6,294 nucleotides of DNA, taken from contig JBBRVJ010000206.1 of NCBI GenBank assembly GCA_038246975.1, positions 1-6,294 on the forward strand, given 5' to 3'. Source of the DNA: JAIYDJ01 sp038246975. GTDB lineage: Bacteria > Pseudomonadota > Alphaproteobacteria > Rhodobacterales > Rhodobacteraceae. This document shows positions 1 through 5,773 of this stretch, piece after piece. Numbering within the stretch: position 1 is the stretch's first letter; every line of letters begins with the position of its first letter. Position numbers and translations under genes: made by a program. The notes under the pieces are model-generated. The model did no database searches, had not been told where the DNA came from, and saw nothing but the letters and a program-made list of their open reading frames with translations.

Positions 1-28
1 CCATATGGGTCAGTTTTTCAGCCGACAT
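1..28 (-). CDS. fdsD: FdsD, formate dehydrogenase delta subunit, N-terminus only (cut by window edge)
   Basis: Only the first nine codons are visible, reading M-S-A-E-K-L-T-H-M, and the frame runs open off the window. FdsD is a small (roughly 70-80 residue) subunit of the cytosolic NAD+-dependent molybdenum formate dehydrogenase and is needed for active enzyme in Rhodobacter capsulatus. Three things support the call. It lies directly after fdhD in an fdsGBAC block, where fdsD is expected. Its start resembles the family pattern as I remember it (acidic-Lys-Leu-x-x-Met). The ATG at 28 has a GGGAG Shine-Dalgarno at 40-36 with a 7-nt gap. The start lies inside the fdhD coding region, an 11-nt overlap in another frame. 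A later in-frame ATG at 4-2 is the ninth codon and lacks such a site. With so little protein visible, the name rests mainly on context. Confidence 0.72.
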
Positions 29-815
29 GGGCGCTCTCCCGGATGCGGTCGGTATGGGTGAAGACTTCGAACCGGTCAGGGCGGGTCAGCCCGACCAGCG
101 TGACGCCACAGGCTTCCGCCAGAATAACCGCCTGTGCCGTGGGAGCCGACACGGCGATCAGCATCGGCAGGCCCATTGCGGCGACCTTTTGCACCATGTC
201 GATCGACACCCGGCTGGTCAGGACAATCGCACCGGGGCCGTGGGGGTGGCGGATCAGGTGGCCTGCCAGTTTGTCCAGCGCGTTGTGGCGGCCGACATCC
301 TCGCGCACCGCCGTCAGACGGGTTGTCCAGAAGCCCGCCGCATGAACCGCGCGGGTGGCATCGTGCAGCGGCTGCGCGCCGGGCAACGCCGCCGTTGCCG
401 CCATGATCTGTGCAGGCGACATGCCGAAGGCACCGGGGGCCACCGGCGCCATCTCGCGCAGCGCCTGATCCAGCGAATCGATCCCGCACAGCCCGCAGCC
501 GACCGGCCCCGTCATCGTGCGGCGGCGGGCCGTCAGGCGCGCCTCGGCAGTGGGCCCCAACCAGATCTGTGCCTCGATTCCCTTGGGATGGCTCACAAGA
601 TCGACGGAGTCGATCTGATCCGGGGTCGCGATGCCTTCTGTCAGGGCAAAGCCATAGGCGAAGTCCACGAGGTCAGCGGGCGTCGCCATCATCACCGCCT
701 GCGTCGTGCCGTTGAACGACAGCGCGACGGCCACCTCTTCGGGCAGCAGCCGCTGGCCTTGGCTTGGCCCGCCCGCCCCGAAAGCCATCCGGGGCAGGGC
801 GCGGGCGCCCTCCAT
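18..815 (-). CDS. fdhD: FdhD/FdsC, formate dehydrogenase sulfurtransferase and bis-MGD chaperone
   Basis: A 265-residue FdhD-family protein, named FdsC in Rhodobacter fds operons. The family takes sulfur from an IscS-type cysteine desulfurase and places it on the molybdenum of bis-MGD, a step needed for FDH activity; it acts in the cytoplasm and is not part of the finished enzyme. Visible family marks are a CxxC motif (C107-G-L-C110), the signature R-E-D-V-G-R-H-N-A-L-D-K-L at 171-183, S-R-V-S-I-D-M-V-Q-K at 201-210, and an A-C-G-V-T-L-V-G-L segment near 235-243. The start is set at the ATG at 815, which shares its A with the fdsA stop (TGATG). The frame is open upstream to 944, but that part lies inside fdsA and its translation is unlike FdhD. 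There is no good Shine-Dalgarno before the ATG, so translation probably depends on ribosomes finishing fdsA. The TGA stop at 20-18 lies beyond the fdsD start. The family call is firm. Confidence 0.95.
   Translation of the reverse strand: MEGARALPRMAFGAGGPSQGQRLLPEEVAVALSFNGTTQAVMMATPADLVDFAYGFALTEGIATPDQIDSVDLVSHPKGIEAQIWLGPTAEARLTARRRTMTGPVGCGLCGIDSLDQALREMAPVAPGAFGMSPAQIMAATAALPGAQPLHDATRAVHAAGFWTTRLTAVREDVGRHNALDKLAGHLIRHPHGPGAIVLTSRVSIDMVQKVAAMGLPMLIAVSAPTAQAVILAEACGVTLVGLTRPDRFEVFTHTDRIRESAHVG
36..40 (-). promoter_or_regulatory. Ribosome binding site of fdsD
   Basis: GGGAG on the minus strand, 7 nt before the ATG at 28. It lies within the last codons of fdhD and decides the fdsD start, because the next in-frame ATG (4-2) has no comparable site. 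Confidence 0.7.
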
Positions 816-3691
816 CACTCGGCGGCCAGAATGCGGCGCGACTGGGCAGCCTGGGCGGTGTAATCCTGTTGCCAGTCCGAAGGCCCGTTGCTGGGCGAGA
901 TTTGCACCGCTGTCACCTTGTATTCGGGGCAATTGGTGGCCCAATCCGAATAATCCGTCGTGATCACGTTGGCCTGCGTGTCGGGATGGTGGAAGGTGGT
1001 GTAAACCACCCCAGGCGACACACGGTCGGTGACGTCGACGCGCAGCGTGGTTTCGCCCGAACGGCTGGCCAGTCGGACCCAGTCGCCATGCTTGATGCCG
1101 CGCAGCTCGGCGTCATGCGGGTGGACTTCCAGCAGGTCAGCCTCGTGCCAGATCACGTTGGCGGTGCGGCGGGTTTGTGCGCCGACGTTGTACTGCGAAA
1201 GGATGCGCCCGGTGGTCAGCAGCAGGGGGAAGCGCGGTCCGGTGCGTTCGTCCGTCGCCACATATTCGGTGTTGATGAACCGCCCTTTGCCGCGCACGAA
1301 GCCGTCGATGTGCATCAAGGGCGTGCCTTCCGGCGCTGCGGCGTTGCAGGGCCATTGGACCGAGCCCATGGTTTCGAGCTTTTCATAGCTGACCCCGGCG
1401 AAGGACGGTGTGGTCAGCGCGATTTCGTCCATGATCTGCGACGGATGCGTATAGGTCCAGCCTGCGCCCATTGCGTTCGCCAGCATCTGCGTGACTTCCC
1501 AATCCTCATAGCCGTTGCGGGGGGCCATCACCTTGCGGACCCGGTTAATGCGGCGTTCGGCGTTGGTGAAGGTGCCGTTCTTTTCGAGAAAGGTCGAGCC
1601 GGGCAGGAAGACATGCGCGTAGTTGGCAGTCTCGTTCAGGAACAGGTCGTGGACGATGACGCAGTCCATCGCCGCGAGGCCCGCCACGACATGCTTGGTG
1701 TCGGGGTCGGATTGCAGGATGTCTTCGCCCTGACAATACAGCCCCTTGAACGATCCCTCGACGGCGGCATCCAGCATGTTGGGGATGCGTAACCCCGGTT
1801 CATTGTCGATCTTGACGCCCCAAAGGTCCTCGAAGATCGACCGCACGGCGTCGTTTTTCACATGCCGGTAGCCGGGCAGTTCGTGCGGAAACGACCCCAT
1901 GTCGCAGGCGCCTTGCACGTTGTTCTGGCCGCGCAGCGGGTTCACGCCCACGCCAGGGCGTCCGATGTTGCCGGTCAGCATGGCGAGGTTCGCGATGCCG
2001 ATGACGGTGGTCGAGCCTTGCGAATGCTCGGTCACACCCAAGCCATAGTAGATCGCACCATTGCCGCCCTTGGCGTAAAGCCGGGCTGCGGCGCGAAGTT
2101 CGGCTGCGTTCACGCCGGTCAACAGTTGCACCGCTTCGGGGCTGTGGTGGGGGGCAGAGACGAATTCGGCGTAATCCTGGAATTCATCCCAGTCGCACCG
2201 CTCCATTATGAACGATTGGTCATAAAGACCTTCGGTCACGATCACATGTGCCATCGCCGTCACCACGGCCACGTTGGTGCCGGGGGTCAGGGGCAGGTGA
2301 TGGGCGGCCTTGACATGCGGCGATTGCACGATGTCGGTGCGGCGCGGGTCGATCACGATAAGCTTCGCGCCCTGACGCAGGCGTTTCTTCAGACGGCTGG
2401 CAAAGACCGGGTGGCCGTCGGTCGGATTGGCCCCGATGAGCAGGACGACGTCGGTCTGCTCGACCGAATCGAAATCCTGGGTACCGGCAGAGGTGCCGTA
2501 GGTCTGGCCCAGACCATAGCCGGTGGGCGAATGGCACACCCGCGCGCAGGTATCCGTATTGTTGTTCATGAATACGGCGCGCGTGAGTTTCTGCACCAGA
2601 TAAGTCTCTTCATTGGTGCAGCGCGACGAGGTGATGACCCCCACCGATTGCCGTCCGTGTTTGGCCTGAATGGTGCGCATCCGGTTGGCGGCGAACGTCA
2701 TCGCCTCGGGCCACGATACTTCGCGCCACGGGTCGGTGATCTGATCGCGGATCATCGGGTTCAGGATGCGGTCCTTGTGGCTGCTGTAGCCATAGGCGAA
2801 CCGCCCCTTGACGCAGGAGTGGCCGCGATTGGCCTTCCCGTGTTTGTAGGGCACCATCCGAACCAATTCGTCGCCGCGCAACTCGGCCTTGAAGCTGCAA
2901 CCGACGCCGCAATAGGCGCATGTGGTGATGACGGCGCGTTCCGGGGTGCCGATCTCGATGATCGACTTTTCCTGCAAGGTCGCGGTCGGGCAGGCGGCGA
3001 CGCAGGCTCCGCAGGAGACGCAATCGCTGGTCATCGCGGTGTCGGTCTTGGCCCCGAAGGACACGCGGCTGTCGAAACCGCGCCCCTCGATCGTCAACGC
3101 AAAGGTGCCCTGCACCTCTTCGCAGGCGCGCACGCAGCGGGAGCAGACGATGCATTTGGCGGGGTCGTAACTGAAATAGGGGTTGGAGTCGTCTTTGGGC
3201 CTCCACTGCGGATTGGCGCGGCCAGAGGTGTCGCGCGCCTTGAAATGAGTGTCCACCGCCTCATACCGCACATCGCGCAGGCCGACAGCCCCGGCCATGT
3301 CTTGGAGTTCGCAATCGCCGTTGGCCGAGCAGGTCAGGCAATCGAGCGGGTGGTCGCTGATGTAAAGTTCCATCACGCCGCGCCGCAACTGTTTCAGTCT
3401 GGCGTTCTGGGTGTGGACCTTCAGGCCGGGGGCGACCGGGGTGGTGCAGGAGGCGGGGGTGCCGTTGCGGCCTTCGATTTCGACCAGACACAGACGGCAG
3501 GAGCCGAACGCCTCGACACTATCCGTAGCACAGAGTTTCGGCACAGTGATGCCGATTTCTGCCGCCGCACGCATGATGGAGGTGCCTTCGGGCACGGTGA
3601 TGTCGAATCCGTCGATGGTCAATGTGACCATCTGTTTGCTTTTTGCCGCTGGGGTGCCGAAGTCGCGGTCGGGGAGGATGAAGTCTTTCAT
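815..3691 (-). CDS. fdsA: FdsA, catalytic alpha subunit of NAD+-dependent molybdenum formate dehydrogenase
   Basis: The 958-residue catalytic subunit, which oxidises formate to CO2 at a bis-MGD molybdenum site in the cytoplasm; related enzymes also reduce CO2. Domains in order: a NuoG-like N-terminal [2Fe-2S] domain (C54, C65, C68, C82); a His-Cys3 [4Fe-4S] site (H114, C118, C121, C127); two ferredoxin-type [4Fe-4S] motifs (C180/C183/C186/C190 and C224/C227/C230/C234); a further [4Fe-4S] at the entry of the molybdopterin domain (C258, C261, C265, C293) followed by K295; the molybdopterin oxidoreductase body; and a C-terminal dinucleotide-binding domain at about 820-930. The molybdenum ligand is C386, followed by H387, with R587 in a P-L-R-G-Q-N motif. 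The ligand codon is TGC (2536-2534), so this is a cysteine and not a selenocysteine enzyme. All ligands for five clusters are present and there is no twin-arginine signal, which fits a soluble enzyme. The ATG at 3691 overlaps the fdsB stop (ATGA) and has AAGGA 9 nt upstream. The C386/H387/R587 set and the adjoining fdhD rule out a complex I NuoG. Confidence 0.98.
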   Translation of the reverse strand: MKDFILPDRDFGTPAAKSKQMVTLTIDGFDITVPEGTSIMRAAAEIGITVPKLCATDSVEAFGSCRLCLVEIEGRNGTPASCTTPVAPGLKVHTQNARLKQLRRGVMELYISDHPLDCLTCSANGDCELQDMAGAVGLRDVRYEAVDTHFKARDTSGRANPQWRPKDDSNPYFSYDPAKCIVCSRCVRACEEVQGTFALTIEGRGFDSRVSFGAKTDTAMTSDCVSCGACVAACPTATLQEKSIIEIGTPERAVITTCAYCGVGCSFKAELRGDELVRMVPYKHGKANRGHSCVKGRFAYGYSSHKDRILNPMIRDQITDPWREVSWPEAMTFAANRMRTIQAKHGRQSVGVITSSRCTNEETYLVQKLTRAVFMNNNTDTCARVCHSPTGYGLGQTYGTSAGTQDFDSVEQTDVVLLIGANPTDGHPVFASRLKKRLRQGAKLIVIDPRRTDIVQSPHVKAAHHLPLTPGTNVAVVTAMAHVIVTEGLYDQSFIMERCDWDEFQDYAEFVSAPHHSPEAVQLLTGVNAAELRAAARLYAKGGNGAIYYGLGVTEHSQGSTTVIGIANLAMLTGNIGRPGVGVNPLRGQNNVQGACDMGSFPHELPGYRHVKNDAVRSIFEDLWGVKIDNEPGLRIPNMLDAAVEGSFKGLYCQGEDILQSDPDTKHVVAGLAAMDCVIVHDLFLNETANYAHVFLPGSTFLEKNGTFTNAERRINRVRKVMAPRNGYEDWEVTQMLANAMGAGWTYTHPSQIMDEIALTTPSFAGVSYEKLETMGSVQWPCNAAAPEGTPLMHIDGFVRGKGRFINTEYVATDERTGPRFPLLLTTGRILSQYNVGAQTRRTANVIWHEADLLEVHPHDAELRGIKHGDWVRLASRSGETTLRVDVTDRVSPGVVYTTFHHPDTQANVITTDYSDWATNCPEYKVTAVQISPSNGPSDWQQDYTAQAAQSRRILAAE

Positions 3692-5214
3692 TCTGCGGCT
3701 TCCTTCAGGGGCGAAAAGTCATCGGGAAAATGGGTCAGGGCAGACATCACCGGGTAAGGGGTGAACCCGCCCAAGGCGCAAAGCGAACCGGCTTTCATCG
3801 TCTGGCACAGGTCGGTCAGCAGCGGGATTGCAGCGGTGTCGCCGCGTGCAATCCGGTCCATGGTTTCGACGCCACGCACCGCACCGATCCGGCAGGGGGT
3901 GCATTTGCCGCAGGATTCGATGGCGCAGAACTCCATCGCGAAGCGGGCTTGTTTCAGCATGTCGGCAGAATCGTCGAACACCACGATCCCGGCGTGGCCG
4001 ATCAATCCGTCGGCGCTGGCGTATTCCTCGTATCCGAACGGCAGATGGAACATCGAGCGGGGGAAGTAAGCCCCCAACGGCCCACCGACCTGCACCGCCT
4101 TGACGGGGCGACCCGAGGCGGAGCCGCCCGCAATGTCGTCGATGATCTGCGTCAGGGTCAAACCGAACGCGCATTCATAAAGCCCACCGCGCGCCACGTT
4201 GCCTGCGATTTGCAGCGGAATGGTGCCCAAAGACCGACCCTGACCAAAGCTTTTGTAGAACGCAGCCCCCATTTCGAAGATCGCAGGTACCGTCGCCAGC
4301 GAAATCACGTTGTTCACGACGGTCGGCTTGCCAAGGAAGCCTTCCAGCGCGGGCAAGGGCGGTTTGGCCCGAACCACGCCGCGCTTGCCCTCCAGCGAGT
4401 TCAGCAGGCTGGTTTCTTCGCCGCAGACGTAAGCCCCGGCCCCGGTGCGAATCTCCATGTCGAACGCATGCCCAGATCCCAGAACCGACGCGCCCAGCAT
4501 CCCCGCCGTGCGCGCCAGAATTACGGCTTGGGTCATTACCTCGATCGCATCGGGGTATTCCGAACGAAGATACACAAATCCTTTGGTCGCCCCGACCGCC
4601 ACCCCGGCGATGATCATGCCTTCGATCAGGGTGAAGGGGTCGCCCTCCATCAGCATCCGGTCGGCGAAGGTGCCACTGTCGCCCTCATCCGCGTTGCAGA
4701 CGATGTATTTGCGGTCAGCCACCGCCCCTAGGACGGTTTTCCATTTGATGCCGGTCGGGAAACCCGCGCCGCCCCGCCCGCGCAAGCCCGAGGCCGTGAC
4801 CTCGGCCACAATCCCCGCGCCATCCATCGCAAGCGCGCGCTGCAGGCCGGTCAGCCCGCCATGCGCGCGGTAATCGTCCAGCGACAAAGGGTCGATCACG
4901 CCCACCCGCGCAAAGGTCAGCCGGGTCTGCGCCACCATCCACGGCAACGCATCGGTCAGCCCCAACGCCTTGGGGTGCAGGGACAGGTCGCCGAACAGCC
5001 CTGCCACATCGCCTGCGTCCATCGGCCCGAACGCCACCCGTCCGGCATCCGTCACCACCTCGACCAGCGGCTCCAGCCAGACCATGCCGCGCGATCCGTT
5101 GCGGACCAATTCCACCGTCACACCCCGCCGCAACCCTTCGGCCATTACAGCCGCAGCCACGTCATCAGCCCCCAAAGCCTTGGCGGCGGCATCGCGCGGG
5201 ACGTAGATCTTCAT
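3688..5214 (-). CDS. fdsB: FdsB, beta subunit (FMN, [4Fe-4S], NAD+ site) of formate dehydrogenase
   Basis: A 508-residue NuoF/HoxF-like flavoprotein that receives electrons from FdsA and reduces NAD+ at FMN in the cytosolic complex. Residues 1 to about 90 form a weakly conserved region, probably a thioredoxin-like domain, with no cysteines and thus no N-terminal [2Fe-2S] cluster. The FMN/NADH-binding part follows: G-L-R-G-R-G-G-A-G-F-P-T-G at 143-155, C-N-A-D-E-G-D-S-G-T at 173-182, and G-A-G-A-Y-V-C-G-E-E-T-S at 258-269. A C-terminal [4Fe-4S] site has C435, C438 and C441 in S-C-G-K-C-T-P-C, plus C479. Length is typical of FdsB. The ATG at 5214 overlaps the fdsG stop as ATGA, and a GAGG (5225-5222) sits 7 nt before it; the fdsB stop in turn overlaps the fdsA start. 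NuoF and HoxF share this fold. The neighbouring fdsA with a molybdenum-ligand Cys and fdhD settle the assignment. Confidence 0.97.
   Translation of the reverse strand: MKIYVPRDAAAKALGADDVAAAVMAEGLRRGVTVELVRNGSRGMVWLEPLVEVVTDAGRVAFGPMDAGDVAGLFGDLSLHPKALGLTDALPWMVAQTRLTFARVGVIDPLSLDDYRAHGGLTGLQRALAMDGAGIVAEVTASGLRGRGGAGFPTGIKWKTVLGAVADRKYIVCNADEGDSGTFADRMLMEGDPFTLIEGMIIAGVAVGATKGFVYLRSEYPDAIEVMTQAVILARTAGMLGASVLGSGHAFDMEIRTGAGAYVCGEETSLLNSLEGKRGVVRAKPPLPALEGFLGKPTVVNNVISLATVPAIFEMGAAFYKSFGQGRSLGTIPLQIAGNVARGGLYECAFGLTLTQIIDDIAGGSASGRPVKAVQVGGPLGAYFPRSMFHLPFGYEEYASADGLIGHAGIVVFDDSADMLKQARFAMEFCAIESCGKCTPCRIGAVRGVETMDRIARGDTAAIPLLTDLCQTMKAGSLCALGGFTPYPVMSALTHFPDDFSPLKEAAE
3701..3705 (-). promoter_or_regulatory. 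Ribosome binding site of fdsA
   Basis: AAGGA within the last codons of fdsB (encoding its K-E-A-A-E tail), 9 nt before the fdsA ATG at 3691. It supports this start over the in-frame ATG at codon 21 (3631). Confidence 0.6.
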
Positions 5215-5681
5215 GCGTCCACCTCGGCCATCAGCCGGTCAAAGCGCGCCTCATCGACGCGGCCCACCACCCGGCCATCGACCAGTGCGGCAGGGCCGCA
5301 GGCACAGAGGCCCAGACAGAACACCGGCTCCAGCGTCACGCCGCCCATCGACGTGCCGTGCCAATCTACCCCCAGTGCCGCCTGCGCATAGGCGGCAACC
5401 CGGTCGGCCCCCATCGCCTGACACGCCTCGGCGCGGCACAGCTTGATCACATGGCGACCTGCGGGTTCTTCGCGGAAGTCGTGGTAGAAGCTGACAACGC
5501 CATGCACCTCGGCGCGGCTGATGTTCAGGTCCCTGGCGATGAGCGGCAGCGTAACATCCGGCACATAACCCCAAACCGCCTGCACCGCATGCAGGATCGG
5601 CAGCAAGGACCCCTCCATCCCGCGATGATCGGCCAGAATTTCGGGCAGGCGGGTCGAAAGATCGGTTGGGGGCGGCAACAT
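5211..5681 (-). CDS. fdsG: FdsG, gamma subunit ([2Fe-2S], NuoE-like) of formate dehydrogenase
   Basis: A 156-residue NuoE/HoxE-like subunit carrying one thioredoxin-fold [2Fe-2S] cluster; it partners FdsB in the NAD+-reducing module of the soluble formate dehydrogenase. An N-terminal helical region (G-S-L-L-P-I-L-H-A-V-Q at 24-34, then G-Y-V-P) leads into V-V-S-F-Y-H-D-F at 62-69, which is typical of NuoE relatives. The cluster ligands are C82 and C87 (C-R-A-E-A-C) and C122 and C126 (C-L-G-L-C); a further cysteine, C128, follows two residues later. The start is set at the ATG at 5681, which has GGAG 7 nt upstream and gives the usual family length. An in-frame ATG at 5729 would add 16 Arg/Pro-rich residues unlike the family and would use up most of the promoter region. 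This is the first gene of the operon, 84 bp after the regulator gene, and its stop overlaps the fdsB start by 4 nt. Confidence 0.96.
   Translation of the reverse strand: MLPPPTDLSTRLPEILADHRGMEGSLLPILHAVQAVWGYVPDVTLPLIARDLNISRAEVHGVVSFYHDFREEPAGRHVIKLCRAEACQAMGADRVAAYAQAALGVDWHGTSMGGVTLEPVFCLGLCACGPAALVDGRVVGRVDEARFDRLMAEVDA
5222..5225 (-). promoter_or_regulatory. Ribosome binding site of fdsB
   Basis: GAGG, followed by TGGA, inside the last codons of fdsG and 7 nt before the fdsB ATG at 5214. It gives fdsB its own initiation signal in addition to the ATGA stop/start overlap. Confidence 0.6.
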
Positions 5682-5688
5682 GCGGGGT

Positions 5689-5692
5689 CTCC
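5689..5692 (-). promoter_or_regulatory. Ribosome binding site of fdsG
   Basis: GGAG, 7 nt before the ATG at 5681. This site decides the fdsG start at 5681 rather than the in-frame ATG at 5729. Confidence 0.75.
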
Positions 5693-5706
5693 GGGCATTT
5701 CCGCCA

Positions 5707-5734
5707 CTCCTACGCGGATTGATTGGCAAAGCAA
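5707..5734 (-). promoter_or_regulatory. Weak candidate promoter of the fds operon
   Basis: On the minus strand, TTGCTT (5734-5729) could serve as a -35 element. With a 16-nt gap, TAGGAG (5712-5707) would be a poor -10. That would put the transcription start near 5700 and leave a leader of about 19 nt holding the fdsG ribosome binding site. The -10 match is weak, as expected for an activator-dependent promoter but also for no promoter at all. The placement is favoured mainly because it puts the upstream palindrome near -62, the classic LysR-type recognition position. This is inference. Confidence 0.25.
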
Positions 5735-5750
5735 GAGTGATTTCCCGTCA

Positions 5751-5773
5751 TTCGATAGGATATTCCTATCGAA
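5751..5773. promoter_or_regulatory. Perfect palindrome, probable LysR-type regulator binding site
   Basis: Two perfect 10-bp arms, TTCGATAGGA (5751-5760) and TCCTATCGAA (5764-5773), flank a 3-bp spacer. The core holds ATAG (5755-5758), seven bases, then CTAT (5766-5769), with T5756 and A5768 making the T-N11-A pattern of LysR-family boxes; it resembles the ATAC-N7-GTAT sites of BenM/CatM-type regulators. The centre is 81 bp upstream of the fdsG start. The palindrome covers the TAG stop (5768-5766) and last codons of the LysR-type gene. A terminator is the alternative, since RNA from either strand could form a 10-bp stem with a 3-nt loop. However, the stem is only 40% GC and no T-tract follows on either strand, so an operator is the better reading. 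Confidence 0.65.

Noticed and set aside
797..810. GC-rich inverted repeat (GGGCGC, CC, GCGCCC) just after the fdhD start.
   Set aside because: The 2-nt spacer makes a poor hairpin loop, and the repeat is readily explained by Gly-Ala-Arg-Ala codons in a high-GC gene.
816..944. Upstream extension of fdhD by 43 residues to the ATG at 944.
   Set aside because: This stretch is inside fdsA in another frame and its translation is unlike FdhD. The ATG at 815 in TGATG with the fdsA stop gives a normal family start.
2534..2536. Possible selenocysteine at the molybdenum ligand position of FdsA.
   Set aside because: The codon on the minus strand is TGC (Cys), not TGA.
1862..3757. A 631-codon plus-strand open frame opposite fdsA and the end of fdsB, and other long plus-strand frames (27-863, 764-1792, 3730-4731).
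   Set aside because: They lie antisense to strongly supported genes with intact catalytic motifs. High GC with G/C-rich third positions suppresses stop codons on the opposite strand. Their translations look like low-complexity His/Arg/Gly/Ala shadows with no recognisable domain.
815..5681. Complex I nuoEFG or a hox hydrogenase diaphorase module.
   Set aside because: The subunits are homologous, but the large subunit has the molybdenum-ligand Cys386 with His387 and Arg587, and fdhD/fdsD follow. No other nuo or hox gene is present.
5682..5729. Upstream fdsG start at 5729 adding 16 residues.
   Set aside because: The extension is Arg/Pro-rich and not family-like, and the GGAG at 5692-5689 is correctly spaced for the ATG at 5681.
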